In this document: piece after piece, positions 25,665 through 34,476 of the stretch
How the letters are laid out: each line of letters starts with the position of its first letter
Numbering within the stretch: the stretch's first letter is position 1
From: Pedobacter sp. MC2016-05
GTDB taxonomy: Bacteria; Bacteroidota; Bacteroidia; Sphingobacteriales; Sphingobacteriaceae
Length of the DNA: 64,000 nucleotides
Reading direction: 5' to 3'
NCBI RefSeq assembly: GCF_026239735.1
Contig: NZ_JAPIVT010000001.1
Location: forward strand, 434,001 to 498,000
The notes under the pieces: model-generated
The model's input: only the letters and a program-made list of their open reading frames with translations
What the model was told of the DNA's origin: nothing
Database searches by the model: none
Made by a program: the position numbers and the translations under genes

Positions 25665-26567
25665 ATGAAAAACATTCTTTATCTATTTATTGTACTGGGT
25701 TTACTTTCTTGTAAGAGAAAAGATAAACCCGCCGAAGTGAAGGAAACACGTACAAGCGGTACATTAAGAATTCTGGTAGACGAAAGTATAAGCCCGATTA
25801 TAAAGGAGCAGATCAATATTTTTAATTTGGATTATCCAGATGCAAAATTTAAGCTAACCGTAAAACCAGAGGAGAAAATAATCCCTGCATTTCTAAACGA
25901 TAGTGTTCGGGTAATTGTGATGCCGAGGTTACTCACTAAAGCGGAAGAAAAATACTATACACAGCGAGGAATAAGAATTAATTCTACAAGATTTGCAGTT
26001 GACGGAATAGCATTAATTACAAATAAAGACAATATTGATAGCACAATTACCGTTAAAGAAGTTGTTGATATTTTACAAGGTAAGGGTTCTGGAAAAAAAT
26101 TGGTCTTTGATAACGCTTATTCAAGTACCTTTCAATACCTTAAGCAATTGGCTAATATAAGTCAGTTTCCAGCTCAAGGTGTTTACTCAAAAGATTCTAG
26201 CGCTGAGGTGATTAAACTTATTGCAGAAGACAAGACTTTTATCGGTATTTTAGGCGTTGATTGGGTTTCCGATAAGAATACACAATTATCAGAATATCTA
26301 TCCAAAGTAAAAATGCTAGGCGTTAAAAACCTTAAAGGTAAGCCAGGTGACGATAAGTTTTATCAACCCACTCAGGATAATCTTATTAATGGTGTTTATC
26401 CATTCTTAAGAAATGTGAACATAATAGATTGCGAGGGAAGAGATGGTTTAGGCACAGGATTTGCAACATGGTTAAGAAGTCAGAGAGGTCAATTGATTGT
26501 ACTTAAATCAGGACTAGGTCCGCACAAGTTAATGCCAAGACAAATTAATTTGACAAACGGAAAATAA
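25665..26567 (+). CDS. PstS-like substrate-binding lipoprotein
   Basis: A 300-residue lipoprotein (signal peptide MKNILYLFIVLGLLSC, lipobox LLSC) with the fold of phosphate-binding PstS proteins: TSGTLRILVDESISPIIKEQ at the start, ITNKDNIDSTITVKEVVDIL, and TGFATWLRSQRGQLIVLKSG at the end. No pstC, pstA or pstB follows. Instead it is embedded between tonB and a TPR gene. It is probably a periplasmic or outer-membrane facing helper of the TonB system and not part of an ABC importer. Confidence 0.82.
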   Translation: MKNILYLFIVLGLLSCKRKDKPAEVKETRTSGTLRILVDESISPIIKEQINIFNLDYPDAKFKLTVKPEEKIIPAFLNDSVRVIVMPRLLTKAEEKYYTQRGIRINSTRFAVDGIALITNKDNIDSTITVKEVVDILQGKGSGKKLVFDNAYSSTFQYLKQLANISQFPAQGVYSKDSSAEVIKLIAEDKTFIGILGVDWVSDKNTQLSEYLSKVKMLGVKNLKGKPGDDKFYQPTQDNLINGVYPFLRNVNIIDCEGRDGLGTGFATWLRSQRGQLIVLKSGLGPHKLMPRQINLTNGK

Positions 26568-26682
26568 ACTAATAAATTGAACCACGAAGTTGTAAAAACA
26601 CTTCATTTAACTAAAATGGAATATCCGATGTATAAGACGTTTAACAAGCTTATATATCACTATTAAAAAACAATAAAGAACT

Positions 26683-28404
26683 ATGAAAATTTCAAAGAAA
26701 GCAATAACCTTAAATCTAGGTTTGGTGTTGATGGGTTCTGCAGTTTTTGCTCAAAATTTAAATGACGCGAAAAAAGCCATTGACGCTGAACAGTACCAAA
26801 AAGCATCATCTATGTTAAAATCATTGGTGAGCTCGCAAGCATCAAACGGTGAAAATTATTATAATCTCGGTTTGGTTTACTTGAAAACTGGTTACATAGA
26901 TTCGGCTCGTGCGGTATTTACCAAGGGTGTTACAGCAGATCCAAAAAATAATTTAAACTTAATTGGTTTGGGCGAAGCAGATATGTTGTCAAACAATCCG
27001 TCTTCTGCAAAAACTAATTTTGATAAAGCCGTTGCCTTAGATCCAAAAGATTACAAAACTTATCTGTATATCGGTAAAGCGTATTTAGCTCAAGATAAAC
27101 CGAGTGATGACGTATCTAAACCTGATTATACTAACGCATTGGCTAATATTAACAAAGCCGATGAATTGGATTCGAAAGATAAAGATGCTGAGATCTTTTT
27201 AGCGCAAGGTGATGCGTATGCATTGCAGAAAAAGAATTCAGAAGCATTAGGTCCATACTTCCGTGTAAATGATATAGATCCGACCAACCGTAGAGCAAAA
27301 ACTCAGATTGGTAAAATGTATAAAGAATCGAGAGCATTTCCAGAAGGTGAAAAAGAATTACAAGATGTAATCGCGGCTGATCCAAATTATGGTCCTGCCT
27401 ACCGTGAACTAGGCGAGCTTTACTTACAGTGGAGTAGCTTTGGTACCGATCAGGAAAAAGCAAAAAAAGGAATTGAGAACTATAAAAAATACATGGATTT
27501 AACCGATAAATCTTTGGAATCTCAATTGCGTTACGCTCAGTTCTTGTTTTATGCTAAAGATTATCCTACTTTAGAACAAGTAGCGTCATCTATTCAGGCG
27601 CCTGCAGGAAGTGCAAAGGCAGCTGTTGTTGATAGAATGAAAGGTTGGGCGGCTTATGAAAATAAGAACTATCCTGCAGCCTTAACTAGCATGACTTCTT
27701 TCTTTGCAAAGGAAAAAGACACAACCAAAATTTTAGCCAACGATTACCTTTACCTAGGTAAAGCACAGCTACAAGCTGGACAAGATAGTTTAGCTTTAAA
27801 CAATATTATCAAGGCAACAAGAGTAGATTCTGCTAACGCTGATGCCCTGTCGGAAGCTGCTGCTGCATTATATAAAGCAAAAAAATATGCTAAATCGGCT
27901 GACGTTTACGAATTAGCTGCTAAATATAATCCAAATGGAAAAGGGTCTCTTTATAACTATTTATATATCGGTATAAACAGGTTCTTAGAATCCTATTATT
28001 TGAAAAAAGATAAAAAGCCACTGAATATTGAAGGTTTAGTTAGAGCTGATACGGCTTTAGGTCAACTATCTAAAGCTTCACCTGATTTTGCTTTAGCATA
28101 TTTTTACAGAGCTAGGATCAATGACTATATCGATCAAACCAAAAATGGCGAAGCGACAAAAGGTTTGATGATTCCTTATTATGAAAAATATGTTACGTTA
28201 GTTAAGCCAGAAGAACAAGCTTCGGCGAAAAACAACTTAATTGAATCATACAGATTATTAGGTGCATGGTATGCTGATAAAGACAAACCAAAGGCAATTG
28301 ATTATCTTAATAAGTGCTTAGCATTGGATCCTGCAGATACATACGCAAGTGCGAAATTAAAGGAGTTAAGTGGAGCTGCGGCACCAAAAGGAAAAGGTAA
28401 GTAA
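26683..28404 (+). CDS. Secreted tetratricopeptide-repeat protein
   Basis: A 573-residue protein with an N-terminal signal peptide ending in AVFA (MKISKKAITLNLGLVLMGSA) and many TPR units throughout, for instance GENYYNLGLVYLKTGYIDSA, YKTYLYIGKAYLAQDK and GPAYRELGELYLQWSSFG. It is the last gene of the exbB-exbD-exbD-tonB locus and ends before a strong terminator. TPR proteins at this place probably scaffold periplasmic protein interactions, but the exact role is not visible. It shows no catalytic motif. Confidence 0.88.
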   Translation: MKISKKAITLNLGLVLMGSAVFAQNLNDAKKAIDAEQYQKASSMLKSLVSSQASNGENYYNLGLVYLKTGYIDSARAVFTKGVTADPKNNLNLIGLGEADMLSNNPSSAKTNFDKAVALDPKDYKTYLYIGKAYLAQDKPSDDVSKPDYTNALANINKADELDSKDKDAEIFLAQGDAYALQKKNSEALGPYFRVNDIDPTNRRAKTQIGKMYKESRAFPEGEKELQDVIAADPNYGPAYRELGELYLQWSSFGTDQEKAKKGIENYKKYMDLTDKSLESQLRYAQFLFYAKDYPTLEQVASSIQAPAGSAKAAVVDRMKGWAAYENKNYPAALTSMTSFFAKEKDTTKILANDYLYLGKAQLQAGQDSLALNNIIKATRVDSANADALSEAAAALYKAKKYAKSADVYELAAKYNPNGKGSLYNYLYIGINRFLESYYLKKDKKPLNIEGLVRADTALGQLSKASPDFALAYFYRARINDYIDQTKNGEATKGLMIPYYEKYVTLVKPEEQASAKNNLIESYRLLGAWYADKDKPKAIDYLNKCLALDPADTYASAKLKELSGAAAPKGKGK

Positions 28405-28425
28405 TTAACAAGTTAGATAATTTAG

Positions 28426-28457
28426 AAAAGGCAGAGTTTGGTTACTCTGCCTTTTTC
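28426..28457 (+). terminator. Terminator of the exbB-tonB operon
   Basis: Stem AAAAGGCAGAGT / ACTCTGCCTTTT with a 5-nt loop and a T run. Its 3' half overlaps the nuoA promoter. Confidence 0.9.
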
Positions 28458-28468
28458 TTTTACTTTTG
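28437..28468 (+). promoter_or_regulatory. Promoter of the nuo operon
   Basis: TTTG at 28437-28440 and TACTTTTG at 28461-28468 with 20-bp spacing, 12 nt before the nuoA ATG at 28481. The -33 element lies within the loop of the preceding terminator hairpin. Confidence 0.7.
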
Positions 28469-28480
28469 CATCAGAAAATA

Positions 28481-28858
28481 ATGATTATGCAAGCGCAAAG
28501 TACCTCAATAGATTTTTTACCGATAATATTTCAGGTAATCGTAGCCCTGGGTTTCGTTGTTACCACTCTAGTGGCTACACACTTTTTAGGACCAAAACGT
28601 AAAACACTCGATAAATTAGAAACATTTGAAGCAGGTGTAAAATCTGTTGGTAATGCTCGTCAGCCGTTTTCAATTAAATATTTTGTGGTGGCAATATTAT
28701 TTGTGCTTTTTGATATTGAAGTTATCTTTATGTATCCTTGGGCAGTAAATTTTAGAGCATTAAAAATGGATGGCATGATTGAGATGTTCATCTTTATGGG
28801 AACCTTATTGTTGGGTTTCATCTATGTGATCAAAAAGAAAGTATTAGATTGGAACTAA
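28481..28858 (+). CDS. nuoA: NADH-quinone oxidoreductase subunit A
   Basis: Membrane subunit of respiratory complex I. About 125 residues with three hydrophobic helices (FLPIIFQVIVALGFVVTTLV, FVVAILFVLFDIEVIFMYPW and MFIFMGTLLLGFIYVIKKKV). The family signature FDIEVIFMYPWA is present, as is KLETFEAGVKSVGNARQPFS. I start it at ATG 28481, because the TTG at 28466 falls inside the -7 promoter box. It opens the nuo cluster, but a 223-bp gap with its own signals separates it from nuoB. Confidence 0.95.
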   Translation: MIMQAQSTSIDFLPIIFQVIVALGFVVTTLVATHFLGPKRKTLDKLETFEAGVKSVGNARQPFSIKYFVVAILFVLFDIEVIFMYPWAVNFRALKMDGMIEMFIFMGTLLLGFIYVIKKKVLDWN

Positions 28859-29031
28859 AAGGCTAAAAGGTATTGTTGACAAGTAGCATAGTTGTCGGTT
28901 TAAAGGGGTTTAAAATGAAAATTACCAGCTGCAAACTGGATGTGTATCATGCACACTAACTAATAGGAGTTTTAGCTATTTAGAAAGGTTCTAAATCGAG
29001 TTAAGCTAGTTTAATTGCCTTTAAAATATTG

Positions 29032-29039
29032 TAAATTTG
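29032..29039 (+). promoter_or_regulatory. Possible internal promoter ahead of nuoB
   Basis: TAAATTTG, a good -7 match, 43 bp before nuoB. A TTTA about 18-20 bp upstream is a weak -33 candidate. Confidence 0.4.
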
Positions 29040-29040
29040 T

Positions 29041-29065
29041 TGCTCATTCTGCAAAGGGATGAGCA
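29041..29065 (+). other. Terminator-like hairpin in the nuoA-nuoB gap
   Basis: TGCTCAT / ATGAGCA form a 7-bp stem around an 11-nt loop, followed by TTTTTTG. It resembles an intrinsic terminator or attenuator inside the leader of nuoB. Confidence 0.5.
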
Positions 29066-29081
29066 TTTTTTGTTTATAAAC

Positions 29082-29624
29082 ATGAGTGAAATTAATATAG
29101 TTGATGCGCCTCCAGGAACCGAGGGACCTGGATACTTTGCCACTTCGTTAGATAAAGTGATAGGTTTGGCTCGTTCAAATTCATTATGGCCTCTACCGTT
29201 CGCTACTTCTTGTTGCGGAATTGAGTTTATGGCAACCATGGGTTCTCACTACGATTTAGGTCGTTTCGGTGCAGAACGTTTGAGTTTTTCTCCTCGTCAA
29301 GCCGATGTTTTAATGGTCATGGGGACTATCGCTAAAAAGATGGCGCCGGTGTTAAAGCAAGTTTATATCCAAATGGCGGAGCCGCGTTGGGTAATGGCAG
29401 TTGGAGCTTGTGCAAGTAGTGGAGGTATTTTCGATACTTATTCTGTTTTGCAAGGTATTGATGAAGTAATCCCTGTGGATGTTTACGTTCCGGGTTGCCC
29501 ACCAAGACCAGAAGCTATTTTAGACGGTTTCCAACGCATTCAGGATTTAGTAAAAAATGAATCTGGCAGAAGAAGAAATTCTGATTATTACAAAGAACTT
29601 TTAGGTCAATACGGCATTAAGTAA
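29082..29624 (+). CDS. nuoB: NADH-quinone oxidoreductase subunit B
   Basis: Carries the N2 [4Fe-4S] cluster that passes electrons to quinone. The cluster ligands are seen in FATSCCGIEFMA (tandem cysteines), MAVGACASSGGIFD and VYVPGCPPRPEAIL. I choose ATG 29082 (MSEINIVDAPPGTEG) over the longer frame from 29037, because the extension runs through the hairpin and has no homology-like features. The length of about 180 residues is normal. Its stop overlaps the nuoC start (TAATG). Confidence 0.96.
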   Translation: MSEINIVDAPPGTEGPGYFATSLDKVIGLARSNSLWPLPFATSCCGIEFMATMGSHYDLGRFGAERLSFSPRQADVLMVMGTIAKKMAPVLKQVYIQMAEPRWVMAVGACASSGGIFDTYSVLQGIDEVIPVDVYVPGCPPRPEAILDGFQRIQDLVKNESGRRRNSDYYKELLGQYGIK

Positions 29625-30124
29625 TGGAAGAAACGACGTTGAATAACACCATCCACGTTAAGCTAACTGAAAAGTTTGGTGAAAAAGTTACCGCCGTTTC
29701 TGAGCCTTATGGTTTATTAACCTTCGTAACCTACAAAGATGTAATCGTAAATGTACTTTCACATCTTAAAGAGGAGTTAAAATTTAATTTCCTTACTGAT
29801 ATTACAGCGGTTCATTATCCTGGTAAAGACCATGGTATTGCTGTTGTATATCATCTGCATAACATGGTAGAGAAAGTGCGGATTAGAATTAAAGTTTTCA
29901 TTTCTGAGCAAAATCCTACCATACCAACGGCGACAACAATTTGGAAAGGTGCGAACTGGATGGAGAGAGAAACCTACGATTTCTTCGGGGTTAAGTTTGA
30001 AGGTCATCCCGATTTACGCCGTATTTTGAATATGGATGATTTAGGTGTGCATCCAATGTTGAAGCAATATCCATTGGAAGACCCGAACCGAGTTGATAAA
30101 AAAGATGAATTTTTTGGAAGGTAA
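29624..30124 (+). CDS. nuoC: NADH-quinone oxidoreductase subunit C
   Basis: Peripheral-arm subunit of complex I, 166 residues. The family block ANWMERETYDFFGVKFEGHP is present, followed by DLRRILNMDDLGVHPMLKQY. It is a separate gene and not fused to nuoD as in E. coli. It overlaps nuoB by one base and is 5 bp from nuoD. Confidence 0.95.
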   Translation: MEETTLNNTIHVKLTEKFGEKVTAVSEPYGLLTFVTYKDVIVNVLSHLKEELKFNFLTDITAVHYPGKDHGIAVVYHLHNMVEKVRIRIKVFISEQNPTIPTATTIWKGANWMERETYDFFGVKFEGHPDLRRILNMDDLGVHPMLKQYPLEDPNRVDKKDEFFGR

Positions 30125-30129
30125 TTTAT

Positions 30130-31344
30130 ATGAATCATAACCATCCGGTATATACAGATAACGACCCGCAAAGTGAGCTGGTAACCTTAAACTTAGGTCC
30201 AACGCACCCTGCAACACATGGGGTTTTTCAAAATGTTTTGCAGTTAGACGGCGAGCGTATTGTAAGCGGCGTTTCTACAATTGGGTATATCCACCGTGCT
30301 TTCGAAAAGATTGCCGAGCATCGCCCTTTCTATCAAATTACACCATTAACCGACCGTTTAAATTATTGCTCATCGCCTATTAACAATATGGGTTGGCACA
30401 TGACGGTTGAAAAGTTGTTAAATATCCAGATGCCTAAACGTGTAGATTATCTTCGCGTAATTGTGATGGAGCTTTCGCGTATTGCCGATCACATTATCTG
30501 TAACACGATTATCGGTCAGGATACTGGAGCAACAACTACTTTCCTTTACCTGTTCCAGTTCCGTGAGCATATTTACGAAATTTTTGAGGAAGTATGCGGC
30601 GCCCGCTTGACAACAAACATTGGCCGTATTGGTGGTTTTGAAAGAGATTTCAATGAAGTGGCCTTTGCGAAGATTAATAAATTTTTAAAAGAGTTTCCGG
30701 TTGCTTTGAAAGAGTTTGAAAATCTTTTAACCCGTAACCGGATTTTCATTGATAGAACAGCTGGTGTTGCGGAAGTAACTCAAGAGGCTGCTTTGGAGTA
30801 TAGCTGGACTGGCCCACTTTTACGTGCAACGGGTATAGATTATGATGTTCGTGTAAGCGACCCATATTCTTCGTATCAGGACTTCGATTTTGAAGTTCCG
30901 GTTGGAACGAGTGGTGATATTTATGACAGATATTTGGTTCGTAACGAAGAAATGTGGCAAAGTTTGCGAATTATTGAACAAGCCATTGTGAAGTTGAAAA
31001 CAGAGCCAAAAGGTATTTTTCATGCCGATGTTCCTGAATTTTATCTTCCTCCAAAACAAGAAGTTTATAACAATATGGAAGCATTAATTTATCACTTCAA
31101 AATTGTGATGGGAGAAATTGATGCACCAAAAGCAGAAGTTTATCATGCTGTAGAAGGTGGAAATGGTGAATTAGGTTTCTATTTAATTAATGATGGAGGT
31201 CGTACACCATATCGTTTACACTTCCGCAGGCCAAGTTTTATAAATTACCAGATGTTTGCACCAATGAGCGAAGGCATGTTATTGTCTGACGCCATTATCA
31301 ACATGAGTAGTATGAATATTATTGCAGGAGAATTAGATGCTTAA
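30130..31344 (+). CDS. nuoD: NADH-quinone oxidoreductase subunit D
   Basis: Forms the quinone-binding cavity of complex I together with NuoB. The conserved N-terminal block LNLGPTHPATHGVFQNVLQL and the block GYIHRAFEKIAEHRPFYQIT are both present, as are NRIFIDRTAGV and the C-terminal LSDAIINMSSMNIIAGELD. The 404-residue size is usual. It overlaps nuoE by 8 bp. Confidence 0.97.
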   Translation: MNHNHPVYTDNDPQSELVTLNLGPTHPATHGVFQNVLQLDGERIVSGVSTIGYIHRAFEKIAEHRPFYQITPLTDRLNYCSSPINNMGWHMTVEKLLNIQMPKRVDYLRVIVMELSRIADHIICNTIIGQDTGATTTFLYLFQFREHIYEIFEEVCGARLTTNIGRIGGFERDFNEVAFAKINKFLKEFPVALKEFENLLTRNRIFIDRTAGVAEVTQEAALEYSWTGPLLRATGIDYDVRVSDPYSSYQDFDFEVPVGTSGDIYDRYLVRNEEMWQSLRIIEQAIVKLKTEPKGIFHADVPEFYLPPKQEVYNNMEALIYHFKIVMGEIDAPKAEVYHAVEGGNGELGFYLINDGGRTPYRLHFRRPSFINYQMFAPMSEGMLLSDAIINMSSMNIIAGELDA

Positions 31345-31849
31345 AGTAGAAGAACAAACACCTGTAGTGTTCTCATCAGAATTGCTTGCCAAATTTGATG
31401 ATGTTAAAAGTCGTTATCCTGTGGGTAAGGAAAAATCAGCTTTGCTGCCATTATTACATTTAGTACAAGCAGAATTTCTTTGGGTTCCTACATCTGCGAT
31501 GGATCAAGTTGCTGAGTATTTAGATATTCAACCCATTGAAGTTTACGAGGTAGCAACTTTTTACACCATGTATTTCTTAAAACCTCAGGGAAAATATGCT
31601 TTAGAGGTTTGCCGTACTGGTCCTTGTTGCTTAGTTGGTGCAGAAAAAATATTAGACCACTTAGAAAATAAGTTAGGTGTTAAAGAAGGGGAAGTTACAG
31701 CAGATGGTTTATTCAGCTTTAGAGGAGTTGAATGTTTAGCCGCCTGTGGTTTTGGTCCGGTACTACAAATTAGCCCGGAATACACTTTCTACGAAAACTT
31801 AACTACTGAAAGTGTAGATAAACTGATTGAAGATTTGAAAAATAAATAA
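31337..31849 (+). CDS. nuoE: NADH-quinone oxidoreductase subunit E
   Basis: Thioredoxin-fold subunit that holds the N1a [2Fe-2S] cluster. The four cysteine ligands are seen in EVCRTGPCCLVG and VECLAACGFGP. The 170-residue length is standard. It pairs with NuoF in the NADH-oxidising module. The gap to nuoF contains a 17-bp inverted repeat (31863-31922). Confidence 0.96.
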   Translation: MLKVEEQTPVVFSSELLAKFDDVKSRYPVGKEKSALLPLLHLVQAEFLWVPTSAMDQVAEYLDIQPIEVYEVATFYTMYFLKPQGKYALEVCRTGPCCLVGAEKILDHLENKLGVKEGEVTADGLFSFRGVECLAACGFGPVLQISPEYTFYENLTTESVDKLIEDLKNK

Positions 31850-31862
31850 GATTTGAGAAACT

Positions 31863-31922
31863 AGATATGAGATATGAGAATTGGCAATTTGTCTAACATC
31901 TCAAGTCTCACATCTCACATCT
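31863..31922. repeat. AGATATGAG-type inverted repeat between nuoE and nuoF
   Basis: AGATATGAGATATGAGA (31863-31879) faces TCTCACATCTCACATCT (31906-31922). As RNA the two arms pair over 17 positions with two G-U pairs. It fills almost the whole nuoE-nuoF gap and is built of short repeated ATGAGA units. It looks like a dispersed intergenic repeat, but only one copy is in this window. Confidence 0.6.
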
Positions 31923-31930
31923 AAAAAATA

Positions 31931-33298
31931 ATGAGTCGCAAATTATTACTTGAGCATATAAACGTACCTGGCATCAATACACTTGAGGTCTATCGCCAAA
32001 AAGGCGGGTACCGTGCTGTGGAAAAAGCCCTTAAAACTTTAACCCCTGAAGAGATTGTTGAAGAAGTTAAGAAATCAGGCTTACGCGGTCGTGGTGGTGC
32101 GGGTTTCCCAACGGGAATGAAATGGAGCTTTTTGGCTAAACCAGAAGGTGTTGCCCGTTATTTGGTTTGCAACGCTGATGAGTCTGAGCCAGGAACTTTC
32201 AAAGACCGTTATTTAATGACCTATATTCCTCATGCTTTAATTGAGGGAATGATTGTATCTAGTTTTGCTTTGGGTGCAAAGGTTTCATACATCTACGTTC
32301 GTGGAGAAATGATGCCTCAAATCCGGATTTTGGAAAAGGCAATTGCAGAAGCAAAAGCTGCTGGATGGCTAGGTAAAAACATTTTAGGAACAGGTTACGA
32401 TTTAGAATTATATGTTCAGCCGGGTGGTGGTGCTTACATTTGCGGTGAAGAAACTGCATTGTTAGAATCACTTGAAGGAAAAAGAGGTAATCCAAGAATT
32501 AAACCGCCATTCCCAGCTATTGCAGGTTTGTATGGTTGTCCAACGGTAGTAAATAACGTAGAGTCGATTGCAGCAGTTGTCCCTATCATAAATGATGGTG
32601 GTGATGAATATGCAAAAATAGGTATCGGTAGAAGTACAGGTACGAAATTGATATCAGCGTCTGGAAATTTAGTAAAACCTGGTGTTTATGAAATCGAGTT
32701 AGGCTTACCAGTTGAAGAATTTATTTATTCTGATGAATATTGTGGTGGTATTGCCAATGGCAAGAAGTTAAAAGCAACGGTTGCAGGTGGTTCATCCGTT
32801 CCGGTCTTACCTGCTAATTTAACTTTGAAGTTGGCTAATGGGGAACCTCGTTTAATGAGTTACGAATCATTATCAGAGGGCGGATTTGCTACAGGAACGA
32901 TGATGGGTTCGGGCGGTTTTATCGCTTTCGATGAAGACCAATGTATTGTCCGCAATACCTGGAATTTCTCTCGTTTCTATCATCACGAAAGTTGCGGACA
33001 ATGTTCGCCTTGCCGTGAAGGTACTGGATGGATGGAAAAAGTATTGCACAAAATTGAGCATGGCCATGGTTCAATGGATGATGTAGATTTACTTTGGGAT
33101 ATTCAACGTAAAATTGAAGGGAATACTATTTGTCCATTAGGGGATGCGGCAGCCTGGCCAGTGGCAAGTGCCATCCGCCATTTCAGAGACGAGTTTGAAT
33201 GGCACATTAAAGAACCCGTGAAGAGTCAGCAGCAAAATTATGGTTTAGCAAGCTACGCTACGCCGATAGAAAAGGCTCCGGTAACGGAAGAAAAGTAG
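31931..33298 (+). CDS. nuoF: NADH-quinone oxidoreductase subunit F
   Basis: Binds FMN, NADH and the N3 [4Fe-4S] cluster; it is where NADH enters complex I. The FMN/NADH-binding glycine-rich block is [20 protein letters not shown], followed by [33 protein letters not shown] is present, and the cluster cysteines are in [15 protein letters not shown] with a fourth in [10 protein letters not shown]. Length of 455 residues is normal. Confidence 0.97.
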   Translation: MSRKLLLEHINVPGINTLEVYRQKGGYRAVEKALKTLTPEEIVEEVKKSGLRGRGGAGFPTGMKWSFLAKPEGVARYLVCNADESEPGTFKDRYLMTYIPHALIEGMIVSSFALGAKVSYIYVRGEMMPQIRILEKAIAEAKAAGWLGKNILGTGYDLELYVQPGGGAYICGEETALLESLEGKRGNPRIKPPFPAIAGLYGCPTVVNNVESIAAVVPIINDGGDEYAKIGIGRSTGTKLISASGNLVKPGVYEIELGLPVEEFIYSDEYCGGIANGKKLKATVAGGSSVPVLPANLTLKLANGEPRLMSYESLSEGGFATGTMMGSGGFIAFDEDQCIVRNTWNFSRFYHHESCGQCSPCREGTGWMEKVLHKIEHGHGSMDDVDLLWDIQRKIEGNTICPLGDAAAWPVASAIRHFRDEFEWHIKEPVKSQQQNYGLASYATPIEKAPVTEEK

Positions 33299-33353
33299 AC
33301 ATACCAGGGGGAGAGCAATTGGTTCTTAAATTAGCGCGAGATCCTAAGCCCTA

Positions 33354-33430
33354 CGTCGTTGCGAGGAACGAAGCAATCCTAATGCAATGAGTATAAAATA
33401 AGAAAGATTGCTTCATGCCTCGCAATGACG
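33354..33430. repeat. Palindromic GCGAGG..GAAGCAATC repeat, copy 1 (nuoF-nuoG gap)
   Basis: A 77-bp imperfect palindrome. The left arm CGTCGTTGCGAGGAACGAAG plus CAATC pairs with the right arm GATTGCTTCATGCCTCGCAA plus TGACG. It is closely related to 36031-36104 and 58653-58714. It probably forms a long hairpin in the nuo transcript. The 55 bp before it hold nothing recognisable. Confidence 0.8.
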
Positions 33431-33465
33431 GCATAAAAGCAAAAAAATAAAGATTATCATTAACC

Positions 33466-34476
33466 ATGAGTGAAAAAGTTAAGGTTACGATAGACGGGAT
33501 AACAGTAGAGGTTGATAACGGAACCACTATCCTGAATGCTGCAAGGCAAATTGGGGGTGATATTGTTCCGCCAGCAATGTGCTATTATTCCAAGTTAGAA
33601 GGCAGTGGTGGTAAATGCCGTACCTGTATTGTTAAGGTAACAAAAGGTTCAGAAAAAGACCCGCGGCCAATGCCTAAATTGGTTGCATCTTGCCGTACAA
33701 CAGTAATGGATGGTATGGAAGTGCTGAATATTACTTCACCAGAAGTTTTAGAAGCACGTGCAGGTGTGGTCGAAATTTTATTGATTAACCATCCTTTAGA
33801 TTGCCCGGTTTGCGATCAGGCTGGAGAATGTGATTTACAAAATTTAGGTTACGAGCACGGATTGCAGAAAACACGTTATGAATTTGAGCGTCGTACTTTC
33901 GAACGTATCGATATTGGCGATAAAATCCAGTTGCACATGAATCGTTGTATTCTGTGCTACCGTTGTGTTTTTACTGCTGATCAAATTACAAACAAACGTG
34001 TTCATGGGATTTTAAACCGTGGCGACCATTCTGAAATTTCAACTTATATTCAACAAGCAGTTGATAATGATTTCTCAGGAAACGTGATTGATGTTTGCCC
34101 TGTAGGTGCTTTAACCGATAAAACCTTCCGTTTTAAAAACCGTGTTTGGTTTACTAAACCGGTTGATGCGCATCGCGATTGCGACCATGAAAAGTGCAAT
34201 GGTAAAGTAACACTTTGGTACAAGGGAGAAGACGTTTTACGTGTTACTGCCCGTAAAGACCAATTTGGCGAAGTAGAAGAGTTTATCTGTAATACTTGCC
34301 GTTTCGATAAAAAAGCAACATCAGATTGGGTTATTGAACAACCTACTCACATTGATGATACTTCGGTAATTGCATCAAACCATTACGAAACCTTGAAACC
34401 TTTGCATGTTATTCAGCCAAATCAGGCTTTGCAAGCAGCAAATGAAATTGAATTACATAAAACAGTTAAATACTAA
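33466..34476 (+). CDS. nuoG: NuoG-type 2Fe-2S/4Fe-4S protein, short form
   Basis: Conducts electrons within the peripheral arm of complex I. The 336 residues hold the [2Fe-2S] domain (CYYSKLEGSGGKCRTCIVKV), the His-Cys3 [4Fe-4S] motif (HPLDCPVCDQAGECDLQ) and the next cluster ligands (RCILCYRCVF, VIDVCPVGAL). A later cysteine pair region (CDHEKCNG, FICNTCRFD) may correspond to the start of the molybdopterin-like domain, which is otherwise missing. E. coli NuoG has about 900 residues. The shortened form appears to be normal in Bacteroidota. The last base of its stop is the first of nuoH. Confidence 0.93.
   Translation: MSEKVKVTIDGITVEVDNGTTILNAARQIGGDIVPPAMCYYSKLEGSGGKCRTCIVKVTKGSEKDPRPMPKLVASCRTTVMDGMEVLNITSPEVLEARAGVVEILLINHPLDCPVCDQAGECDLQNLGYEHGLQKTRYEFERRTFERIDIGDKIQLHMNRCILCYRCVFTADQITNKRVHGILNRGDHSEISTYIQQAVDNDFSGNVIDVCPVGALTDKTFRFKNRVWFTKPVDAHRDCDHEKCNGKVTLWYKGEDVLRVTARKDQFGEVEEFICNTCRFDKKATSDWVIEQPTHIDDTSVIASNHYETLKPLHVIQPNQALQAANEIELHKTVKY

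Noticed and set aside
25665-26567. Phosphate ABC importer
   Set aside because: No pstC, pstA or pstB genes follow; the gene is locked in the tonB operon.
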